NCBI GenBank assembly: GCA_037447655.1
Contig: JBBHKE010001283.1
Location: 195,725-259,724, forward strand
Source of the DNA: Zygnema cylindricum
Taxonomy: Eukaryota > Streptophyta > Zygnematophyceae > Zygnematales > Zygnemataceae
DNA length: 64,000 bases
Direction: 5' to 3'
The notes beneath the pieces were generated by a model that saw only the letters and a list, made by a program, of their open reading frames with translations, did not search any database and was not told the origin of the DNA. Position 1 is the first letter of the stretch. Each line of letters begins with the position of its first letter. This document shows positions 8,836 through 18,587 of the stretch, piece by piece. Position numbers and translations under genes: made by a program.

Positions 8836-11800
8836 ATGGAGACCACAGAATTTCAGGTTATGGGCCCACCCTCTAGGGTGCCAATATTTGATGGATCAGA
8901 CTTTCTTTATTGGGAAATGATGATGGAGGGAGAACTATTTGAGAAGCATCTATGGGGCATAGTGTCTGGACAAATTCGATGCCCACCTCCACCTGGGTTT
9001 GGAGGGACACGTTTTTCTGGCACCTCCGCCTCTACAGTTGGTAGAACAGCTGCCACCATCACCGAGGATGAAGATGAGGACGGAGAAGAGATTGTCATGG
9101 AAGGAGAAAAGGAAGGAGTTGCAACTCAAGTAACACCATTGCCGAAGGCGATACCGGCAGCAGCACCACCAACAGCAACGACAAGGGTTCAGACCGAAAG
9201 ATTAGAGTATGAAAATTGGAACAACAAAGACAAGGTTGCTAAGCTCTTAATTCTTAAAAGTGTAGCTAAGGGCATTGCCATTCCCCTTATGCATGTCAAA
9301 TCGTCATCTCAGATTTGGATATCACTAGTTAACAAATATAAGAGTGGATCATTGCAGCAGCAACAGTTGGTAGAAAATAAGATTGCAGCTTATACTTATA
9401 AGGGAGGAAGTATGGATAATTATTGCAATGATTTAGGAGCATTGTTTGGAGAGTTAGAGAGTGCAGGTAACTCATGGTCTGAGAGACAAAGAGTGAACAC
9501 ATTAATGATGACACTACCTGAAGAGTATGAGAATATCATTAACCGATTGCAGGACATAGGAGATAGCAATTGGAATTGGGATGACACTGTGGGAATGATT
9601 TTAGTGAAAGAAAGCACCATAGAGCTTAGGAGAGGGAGTCCAAGTGTTCAAGCATTGTCTGCAGGAGCTGATTGGCGGAAGCGTGATGAGGGGAGAGGGA
9701 AAGATCCCTATCGAAACTTTGGTGGAAGAGGACAAGGAGGTGGCAGATTTGATAGACAAGGGAGAGGAACTTCTCGAGGAGGATTATGTCACTTCTGCAA
9801 GAAACCGGGACACTATATGGCAGATTGTGTCAGACTTGCAGATCTTCGACTGAAAGATGGTCAAGGAACCTCAAAGGACGGAGGAAAGAAAAAGGCTTTC
9901 CTGACTCAAGTTCTTGATGAGGAAGTGGAAGAAAAGCCTGAACCTGAAGAGGAGCTTGAAGAGCTTCTCCTTAATCCGAAAAACACTGAAAAGCATGTCG
10001 ACATTCCACGGAGACAAAAGTGTGCTTTCGGAGGTAAGAGGGATCCACCCGAGGATGGGTGGATCATAGACTCAGGGGCTTCAATGCATATGTGCAAAGA
10101 TAAGCTGTGGTTCACTAAACTGAGAAAGATCCCAACAGTTGAGATAGAGTACGGAGATGGTAGAGTAGAAACCACAAGTCTTGTTGGAACTGTTGACTTG
10201 AAGGTTCTAGTTGATGGAAAGGCCTCAATTGTAACACTCTCAGACGTTCTTTACATTCCACAACTTAGCAAGAACCTAGTCTCAACAGCTGTCCTAGATG
10301 AAAAGGAGTTTGAAACAGGAACTAGGAAAGGAATCTTCACAACAAGCTTTGATAATGAGGTTTATTTCATAGCTGAGAAGGGCAGACAAGGAATGTTCAG
10401 AATTGTACTTTGCAATGAAAAGAGTGTTCTCTACTTGTGTGCAAGTGAGATGATGCTTTGGCATAAAAGGTTGGGGCATGTGCATCTAGATAGATTAAAG
10501 AAAATGAAGAAAAGGGGAATAGTGGAGGGTATTACTTTTGAAGATGATGAGACCTTTGATGATTGTAGTGGATGTGCCCAAGGGAAGATTCATAGACTTC
10601 CATTTCCAAAGGCAACCACATTTAGGAGAGAGAAAGTATTAGATCTAGTTCACACTGATGTTTGGGGACCTGCTAGGTATGCTTCACATGGGGGGAAGAG
10701 ATGGATGTTAACTATCACAGATGATTGGTCTAGATACACGAAGGTATACTTTCTCAGACATAAGTCAGAGGTATTAAGATGTTTCAAAGAGTATAAAGTA
10801 TGGAGTGAAAAGCTACATGAAACCTCAATAAAAGAGATAAGAAGTGATAATGGGAAAGAATATACCTCAAGGGATTTTGAAGAATATCTTAAAGAAGAAG
10901 GAATTCATCATGAGAAAACTGTTCCCTATAATCCGGAACAAAATGGAGTAGCAGAAAGAGTGAATAGAACTTTAGGAGATATGTCCAAAAGTATGTTAAG
11001 TGATAAGAGGATAGGGCTGCAGTTTTGGGCTGAGTCTATGAACTATGCTAATTTCATCAAAAATAGAGTCTTAACTTCAGCAAATAAGGAGGAAACTCCG
11101 TATGAGAGGTGGACAGGAAGAAAGCCTGATTTGTCTAGTTTGAGAGTGTTCGGAAGTCAAGTCTACAGTTTGGATTCCGATAAGACTAAATGGAAGTTAG
11201 GGGGAAGAGGGAAACCGGGATATCTTGTAGGATATGATGAGAGCACAAAAGGATACCGAGTGTATGACTTGAAAAAGAGAGATATAATTTTGGTAAAACA
11301 CATAGTGGTGATGAATGAAGAGAAGTCTATTGATCCATTCAAATATAATAAGGAAGTCAAAATCAGATTTGAAACGGATCAATTTTCTGACTTTGACTTT
11401 GAAAATGAAGAGAAGGAAGAGGGAGAAAAAGAAAAATCTGCAGATCTACCAAAGGAGAAGGAGGAAAGGACAACATCCGAGGCAACGCCACAATACGAAG
11501 TGGAAACCGATGAGGAACTTGATGAGACACCGGAATTGGAAGATATGGAAGCTGAAAATCTCCCAAAACGAAACCCAAGGATGCCTTCCATACCGGCGTC
11601 CGATTTTGAAGGGGGAAGAAGTAGTAAACGACTTCAAGAAAGACAAGTAAATAACCAACTCACAAAGATGTCTCACCCAGATGAACCTCAAACATACTTA
11701 GAGGCCATAAACACTCCAGAAAGTAGCCGGTGGATCACAGCTATAAATGAAGAAATGGCCTCTATCATGGAAGCCAATACATGGGAGTTGGTAGATTGTC

Positions 11801-13270
11801 CACCGGACCGAAAACCGATCGGATGTAAGTGGGTGTTTAAACTTATATTAAACCCGGATAATACCATTGAGAGGTACAAAGCTAGGTTAGTTGCAAAAGG
11901 TTATACACAAAAAGAGGGGATAGACTACGAAGAAACCTTTGCACCTGTAGTCAGATTTCCTTCTGTTAAAATCCTTTTAAGTATAGCCGCAGCGGAGGAT
12001 ATGGAAATCCACCAGATGGATATTAAAACTGCCTTTTTGCACGGAGAGTTGGAAGAAGAAATTTACATGAGGCAACCAGAAGGATTCGTGGAAAGTGGGG
12101 AAGAAAACAAAGTTTGCAAACTGATAAAATAACTCTATGGACTTAAGCAAGCCCCGCGACAGTGGAATATAAAGCTCGACGAATTTCTGACCGGTTTGGG
12201 GTATATCAGAATTAGTTCAGATCACTCTATATATTTATTTGAGGATGAGAATGGAGTGATATTTATTGCTATTTATGTGGATGATTTGTTAGTCTTAAGC
12301 AAGTCCTTAGATTAAAATTAACAAACTAAAACGGGATCTTAGAAGCAGTTTTGATATGAAAGATCTTGGCGAAGCAAAGTACATTTTGGGAATTCAAATG
12401 GAGAGAGATAGAGGGAATAGAATTATAAGACTCACTCAAAAAGAAGCAATCGGTAATATGCTAGAAAAATTTCAAATGGAGAAAGCAAACGGATGTACTA
12501 CTCCCATGGATTTGAAAAAAGTGAGTGAGGGGAGTGAAGAGGGAGGAATATTCATCATTAATGATGAGATGGACGAGATAGAAAGAAAATTTATGGAAAA
12601 TATCCCTTATCGGCAGATTGTAGGCAGTTTAATTTATTTTATGAACTGTACCCGTCCGGATATAGCTGCAGCTGTAGGTGTCCTTAGTAGAAATCTAAAT
12701 GAACCAAGAAAGAGAGACTGGGAGGCTGCCAAAAGGGTGATGAGGTATCTGGTGGGGACAAGGGAATTATGGTTGCATTTGGGAGGGGAGCACACTGACA
12801 TCACCACTTGGAGTGATGCCAGTTATGGAGATGTGCCTTTAAGGAGGTGTACGACTGGATATGTGTTGCAAATTGGATCCGGTGCATGTTGTTGGAGTAG
12901 CAAGCAACAAAAAGTAGTTGCTCAGTCCACTATGGAGGCTGAATACATGGCTTCCTGTGCTGCCACCAAAGAATTAATGTGGGTTAAATCTCTTCTTGAA
13001 GAACTTGGGTTCATGAAGTCTGGAACTCAACATGTTTTTTGTGATAATCAAGCTGCTATCTCGATTGCAGCTAAACCGAAACATCACTTCAAAGCTAAGC
13101 ATATGGATATTAGACTAAGCTTTGTCAGAGAGAAGGTAGAAAATAAAATTATTAAACTGGTTCATAAAACTGATAGAGAAATGATTGCAGACATGATGAC
13201 AAAAGCAGTGCCTTCCCATAAGTTGATTTATTGCAGAGAAAACTGTGGATTAAAATTGAAAAGTGACTAG
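8836..13270 (+). pseudogene. copia gag-pol polyprotein with one nonsense codon and one frameshift
   Basis: One frame runs from ATG 8836, inside the 5' LTR, to a TAA at 12130-12132 (1098 codons). Domains in order are a Gag/capsid-like region; a CCHC knuckle CHFCKKPGHYMADC (residues about 318-331); protease WIIDSGASMHMC (about 409); GAG-pre-integrase LWHKRLGHVH (about 541); integrase CSGC, VHTD, RSDNG and GVAER, giving an HHCC zinc site and DDE triad (about 577-710); and RT from about 972. The stop falls in the IKSLYGLKQ block, where relatives have Ser. The frame resumes through YVDDLL, then an extra T at about 12313 shifts it. RT end and RNase H (TWSDASYG, MEAEYMAS) occupy 12356-13270. These are the only two lesions I find. 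Confidence 0.95.
8856..8870 (+). promoter_or_regulatory. primer-binding site for half-tRNA priming (initiator tRNA-Met anticodon arm)
   Basis: GGTTATGGGCCCACC starts directly after the LTR. It is complementary to GGTGGGCCCATAACC, which is the anticodon arm (anticodon CAT) of plant initiator tRNA-Met as I recall that sequence. Drosophila copia uses the same kind of internal site. The same motif follows the LTRs at 18575 and 49030, and at 53530 on the minus strand. It is also read as Gag codons V-M-G-P. Confidence 0.85.
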
Positions 13271-13283
13271 GAATTAAGGGGAG

Positions 13284-14174
13284 TGTTGAAAAGAGGTAAT
13301 TAATAGTTCACTTCCCTATTTTAGTTTCGCTTTAAAGAAAGAGAGTGAGGATCAAAGTCGCGCCATGGCTGCCGCCATATTTAGAAAGTGGCAGTTTTTG
13401 CAGTTTAGGGTATTTTGGCTAAAATGATGCCTAGGTCTAGATTTGAACCTATGACCTCTAGATTATTTATAGCCTTACGCCTTAACCATTAAGGCGTTCC
13501 GAAACGATACACGTGACGGGTTTCATAAATATATAAACATTAACGAAACAACTAATTAACAGCAGATTTACCAAAAGGAGCAATTTCTGCATGTACGCGA
13601 ATCTGAACCGTGTAAAATATGTTTTGATCGGACGGTCGGCATTATAGCCGCCACGCGAAGTGAGATTTTTGGCGGCATACGGATATAGCGTCACGGGTTG
13701 CCACGTGGCGCCACATTATTTGATACCGGAGAAGATGGGAGGAGGAACCATGGCTTCCGATATGACAGGTGTCACCTTGTAGACCTTGTCGTACAATGGT
13801 TGTACAATAAGTACATCGCCCATTGTACTTTCTTGTACTTTATAGTGTTTCTATTGGACTAGGGTTTAATAGTAGGTAGTCGTGAGTAGGCAGACCGAGA
13901 CTTAGTAATATTTAGGTACCTCTCTCTCTAAGAGAGCTTGTAACTATAAAGGTCATCTTTGACCAGCCATAACTTACTGCTCGGGTGAGCAAATTCAGTG
14001 ATTCTTTTTGCGTTTGACTCAGGGGAGTCTTGTCCTCACAAGGGTGAGAGTGGTCAGAATATTTGTGTGCCTGGGCGGCGCTTATTCAGCGGGAAAGTAG
14101 AAGGGGCAAATATTATCCTAGAGGCTTTACATACGCTGCTCATTCTGTGGGTCAATGGAGACCACAGAATTTCA
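13284..14174 (+). repeat. 3' LTR of element 2 (891 bp)
   Basis: It is preceded by the purine tract AATTAAGGGGAG (13272-13283). It is the same length as the 5' LTR, with about five substitutions seen by eye (for example at the positions matching 8178, about 8249, about 8345 and about 8377). It carries the palindrome (13362-13373) and the antisense tRNA-like segment (13427-13497). It ends GAATTTCA at 14174, followed by gypsy sequence. Confidence 0.95.
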
Positions 14175-14332
14175 TTCATAAATCAGACACAAACACGACT
14201 AAAAATCTTGAAACACAACAATCTGAATTTGTAATTGACATAAATACTTCTGATTCTGTTGTTAAAGATTTGATTTTTGAATTTCAAGATCTTTACCTCT
14301 ACATCTTTTCTAAATATTATCTTTTACAATGA
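14175..14332 (+). pseudogene. Ty3/gypsy relic, right half
   Basis: This is the continuation of the gypsy gene interrupted at 7964. An open frame includes VVKDLIFEFQDLYLYIF, which resembles the protease-to-RT linker of gypsy polyproteins, where a hydrophobic 'LL-EY-D-F' pattern precedes RT. It stops at 14330-14332, and RT does not follow. The assignment rests on the target duplication around element 2 and on this weak motif. Confidence 0.55.
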
Positions 14333-17300
14333 GTAGAAAATACTAAAATAACCTTTGATTTCTACACTCCCCTTATTTTCTAGTCACTCTTTAATTTAAG
14401 ACCACACTTCTCCTTACAGAAAATTAGTTTAGGAGAAGGCACAGGTTTGGTCATCGTATCTGCTACCATTTCACTATCTGGTTTATACTCTAAACTGATT
14501 ATCTTCTTTTCTACTTTCTCCCTAACGAAGTTAAGTTTAATGTCCATGTGTTTCGCTTGAAAATGATGATTTGGATTGGCAAATATGGCAATGACTGCCT
14601 GATATCACAAAACACCTTTTGGACACCACTCTTAAGATGACCAAGCTCACGAAGCAAAGACTTGACCCACATTAATTCTTTTACAGCGGAACAAGAAGCC
14701 ATGTACTCAACCTCCATGGTGGACTGAGCAATGACCTTTTGTTGTTTGCTACTCTAACAGCAAGCCCCATCACCCACATATAATACATATCCAAACGTGA
14801 ATCTCCTCATAGGAGCATCCCCATAGCTGGCATCACTCCAAGTGGTGATGTCAGAGTTGTTCCCACACAAATGCAACCATAGATCTCTAGTCCCTATAAG
14901 ATATCTAAGGACTCTCTTAGCTGCCTCCCAATCCTTCTTGGTTGGAGCATTCACACTCCTAGTTAGTACTTCTACAGCTGTTGCTATGTCCGGCCGGGTA
15001 TAATTCATGAATTATATTAGGCTGCCCACTACTTACCTATACGGAATTGTCTGTATAAATCTTTTCTCTTCAGAGCCTAACTCATCATCCAAGATTATAA
15101 CTCCCTCTTCCACACTCCCCTCACTTCCCTTCTTTAGTTCCATTGGAGTGGTACAACTATTAGCTTTGTCCATTTGGAATCTCTCTAATATGTTTCCAAT
15201 GGCTTCCATCTGAGTTAATCTTATTATTTTCCTATCTTTGTCTCTCTCTACCTGAATTCCAAAAATATACCATGCTTCTCCCATATCGTTTATCTCAAAT
15301 CTTCCTTTTAGATCATTTTTTAACTTGTTAATGTTATCCATAGATTGGCTTAAAATAAGCAAATCATCAACATAAATTGCAAAAAAAAAAATTCCTTCCT
15401 CATCATCAAACAAATAAATCGAGTGATCTGAGCTGATCGGAAAATACCCCAAACTTGTAAGAAACTCATCGAGCTTCTTATTCAATTGCCGGGGCGACTA
15501 TTTTAGCCCATACAAAGATTTGATCAATCCGCATACTTGCTCTCCTCCCCCTTGCTCCACAAATCCTTCGAGCTGTCGCATAAAAATCTCCACTTCCAAC
15601 TCTCCACGTAGGAAGGCCGTCTTAATGTCCATCTGATGTACTTCCATGTCTTCTGTTGCCACCAGACTAAGAAGTATCCAGGCGGAGGGAAACCTCACGA
15701 CCGGGGCAAATGTCTCCACATAGTAAATTCCCTCTTTCTGGGTAAATCCTTTCGCCACTAACCGAGCATTATAGCGCTCAATGGTGTTATACGGGGTTAG
15801 TTTCAGCTTAAACACCCACTAACACCTAATTGGCTTCCTGTCAAGAGGACAATCCACCAATTCCCATTTATCGGCCACGATAATTGAGGCCATCTCCTGA
15901 TTAATGGTTGTCTTTTACCGGTTTCTCTCAGGACAAGTCATTGCCTCATTATAAGTTTGAGGCTCATCGAGGTGAGAGAGCTTGGTTACCTTATTGTTAA
16001 CTTGTTTCTCTTGTAGTCTTTTGCTGCTTCATCTTCCTCCCTCAAACTTAGTTGGCGGTATAGATTGCTCTCTTGGATTCTTCGGAACAGTTTCTACTTC
16101 TCCCCTATCCGTTGCTTCCGAGTCGGTTTCCACCACGTCTTCCGTTTCGGTTGGAGTTTATAGTATGGTTTCCACATTTGGGTCCTTCTCGATCTGATCT
16201 GTACCTGCAAGATCATCATCTTCTTGCAATCCTGGATAGTTAAAAAGCTCAAAGTCATAAGAATTTTTCAGACTCAAATATGATTTCGACTGTCTTTGTA
16301 TGCTTAAATTGATCTATGATTTTCCCTCCATCCATAACCACTAGATGCTTCACGAGGATTATAGCTTCTCTCTTGAGATCATAGACTCTATATCTTTTAA
16401 CATCTTCATCATATCCTAGTAAACATCGTGGTTTTTCTTTAGGATCTAACTTCCAGTTTGACCGATCGGTGTCTAAACTAAAAACTTGACTACTGGAAAC
16501 CTTTATGTGTGAAACATCTGGTTTTTCGGCTTGTCCATCTCTCATAGGGTGTTTGGCCTTTTACTCCCAAAGTAAGAACTATATTCTTGAGATAATTTCA
16601 CAGTTCATTGCTTCGACCCAAAACTTCTTTCCTATCTTTTTATTTGACAGCAAACTCCTAGCACTATCACTCAGTGATTTATTTAATCTTTCAGCTACAC
16701 CATTATGCTCATGATTTTCAGGACCTGTATTTTGGTGTTGCACTCCATCTTCTCTCAAAAAATCCTCAAACCGGTTAGAGGTATCCTCTCCATCATTATC
16801 ACTCCTTACTCTCTTGATTGGGTTTTCATGGAGTTTTTCACTCCATGCTTTATATTGTCTAAAATAATCCTGAGCCTCTCTCTTATTTTTCAAAAAATAC
16901 ACCCTAGAATACCGTGACCAATTGTTGGTGATAGTCATCATAAATCTCTTCCCCCCGGGTGAAGGCACTCTTGTCGGCCCTCAAATATCTGTGTGTACTA
17001 AATCTATAATCTTTTCTCTTTTATAGGAGGCAGTTTTTGGGAAGGGTTACTTGTGCGCTTTACCTTGAGCACATCCACTATAATCACTTAGATTCTCACT
17101 CTCACCGAACTAAATCCCTTCCACTACCCCCATTTTTTTCATCTCTCTTAACTTATCTAGATTCACATGCCCAAGCCTCTTATGTCACAATATTAAGATT
17201 ATTCTTTTCATTGCTTAAAATCAGCCTAAACATCCCTTGGCTACCTTTTTCAGTAGTAAAATAAACTTCCTCCTCAAAACTTGTAGTAAAGACTCCTTTC

Positions 17301-17439
17301 CTAATTCTAGTATCAAAACCCTTATCATCTAATACAGATGTAGAGATGAGGTTTTTGTTCAGATTCGGAAATTAATAATACATCAGAGAATGTGACTATG
17401 GATGTCTTTCCTTCTACTAACACTTTCAAATCTACCAAG
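14333..17439 (-). pseudogene. copia relic D1: LTR stub, RNase H, RT, integrase, GAG-pre-integrase
   Basis: On the minus strand, 14333-14366 is only the first 34 bp of an LTR (TGTAGAAATC...), next to a purine tract. Then come RNase H (14511-15008, TWSDASYG), RT (15033-15815, with YVDDLL, QMDIKTAFLRG and SLYGLK), connecting region, integrase (16255-16968; GVAERLNKSLSD, VRSDND), GAG-pre-integrase (about 17050-17340) and a start of protease. Many stops and frameshifts are present, for example the D-N-D change in the second Asp box. At 17440 the sequence jumps back to an integrase end, so D1 and D2 are joined head to tail. It is closest to element C. Confidence 0.85.
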
Positions 17440-18387
17440 AAGCTGAAAGTCATCATAATTTTCTGACTCAATTCTGATTCTCACTGTCTTTGCATGCTTA
17501 AATGGATCGATAGATTTCCCTTCATCCATAACCACTAGATGCTTCACTAGGATTAAATCTTCTCTCTAGAGATCATAGACTCTTTATCCTTTTACATCTT
17601 ATCATATCCTAGGAGATATATTGGTTCTCCTTTTGGATCTAACTGCCAGTTTGCCATATCTATGTCTAAACTGAATACTTGACTACCGAAAACCTTTAAG
17701 TGTGAAACATCTAGTTTCCGGCCTGTCCATCTCTCATAAGGTATTTGGCCTTTTACTTCCGAAGTAAGAACTCTATTCTACAGATAATTTGCACATTTCA
17801 TTGTTTTGGCCCAAAACTTCTTTCCTATCTTCTTATCTGACAGCATACTCCTACAATATCACTAAGTGTTCTATTTAATCTTTCAGCTACATCATTCTGT
17901 TCAAGATTTTTAGGAACAGTCTTTTGGTGTTGCACTCTATCTTCTCTCAAAAAATACTCAAACTTGTTAGAGGTATGTATATTCTCTCCCATTAAATCTC
18001 CTCAAAATTAAAAAGAGGTTTCATAGAGTTTCTCACTCCATGCTTTATATTCCTTAAAAATTTGTGGGGCCTCTGACTTAATTTTCAATAAATACACTTT
18101 ACAATACCAAGACCAATCGTCAGTGATTGACATCATAAACCTCTTACCCCCGGCTGAAGGCACTTTGGCCGGTCCCCAAATATCACTGTGTACTAAGTCT
18201 AAAGTCTTTTCTCCTTTATAAGTGGCTTTTTTTGGAAAGGGTAACTTGTATGCCTTACCTTCAACACAACCACTACAGTCACTCAAGTTTTCACTTTCCC
18301 CAAAATAAATTCCTTCCACTATTCCCATCTTTTTATTTCTTTCAACTTCTCTAAATGCACATGTCCAAGCCTCTTATGCCACAATAT
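17440..18387 (-). pseudogene. copia relic D2, integrase part
   Basis: This is a second copy of the integrase region on the minus strand. It holds the connecting region (about 17450-17600), the decayed core, then GKRFMMSITDDWS, VHSDIWGP and CSGCVEGK (18008-18328) and the start of GAG-pre-integrase up to 18387, where element C is inserted. The gene continues at 23910. RT and RNase H of this copy are missing. Confidence 0.8.
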
Positions 18388-18574
18388 TGTAGAAATCATA
18401 GATTTTTTTTGCTATTGACTCAAGGGAGTCTTGCCTTAAGAGGGGCGAAGGTGGTCAGAGTTTTTGTCTACCAGGGTGGCAACTATTCTTACTGAAACAC
18501 AAAGGGGTCAGGGTTATCCTAGAGACTTCGTGTGAGCTGCCTACTATGAGGACCTATGGAGGTCTCAACTTGCA
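18388..18574 (+). repeat. 5' LTR of element C with a large internal deletion
   Basis: It begins TGTAGAAATCA and then jumps directly to the leader part (TTTTTTGCTATTGACTCAAGGG...), keeping hairpin H1 (GACTC-AAGG-GAGTC, about 18417-18430). It ends TTGCA before the primer site. Compared with the 1045-bp 3' LTR about 860 bp are missing, including the palindrome, tRNA-like segment and TATA region. Confidence 0.8.
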
Positions 18575-18587
18575 CGTTATGGGCCCA
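18575..18587 (+). promoter_or_regulatory. primer-binding site, half-tRNA type (element C)
   Basis: CGTTATGGGCCCA differs at its first base from GGTTATGGGCCCA. It directly follows the LTR end and is complementary to the anticodon arm of initiator tRNA-Met. An ATG at 18556 (M-E-V-S) lies in the LTR end, as in the other elements, but a small indel breaks the frame into gag. Confidence 0.75.

Larger units (their letters stand above)
7965..8855 (+). repeat. 5' LTR of element 2 (891 bp)
   Basis: It starts TGTTGAAAAG and ends GAATTTCA. Internal landmarks are the palindrome GCCATGGCTGCC (8043-8054), an antisense tRNA-like segment (8108-8178), TATAAA (8626-8631), two leader hairpins (8697-8729) and the Gag start codon (8836). 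The TATA position implies that transcription starts near 8655-8665, which would make U3 about 690 bp and R-U5 about 200 bp. Confidence 0.95.
7965..14174 (+). mobile_element. Ty1/copia element 2, nearly intact (6.2 kb)
   Basis: This is a complete LTR retrotransposon: 5' LTR 7965-8855, primer site 8856-8870, gag-pol 8836-13270, purine tract 13272-13283 and 3' LTR 13284-14174. It is flanked by TTCCT (7960-7964) and TTCAT (14175-14179), a 5-bp target duplication with one change. The LTRs are both 891 bp and show about five differences by eye (about 0.6%), so the insertion is young. It inserted into a Ty3/gypsy relic whose halves lie on each side. It is the best reference copy for the related relics in the window. 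Confidence 0.95.

Noticed and set aside
11315-11691. Several overlapping frames on both strands within the element 2 connecting region
   Set aside because: Shadows of the acidic, low-complexity Gag-Pol linker that is open in the correct frame.
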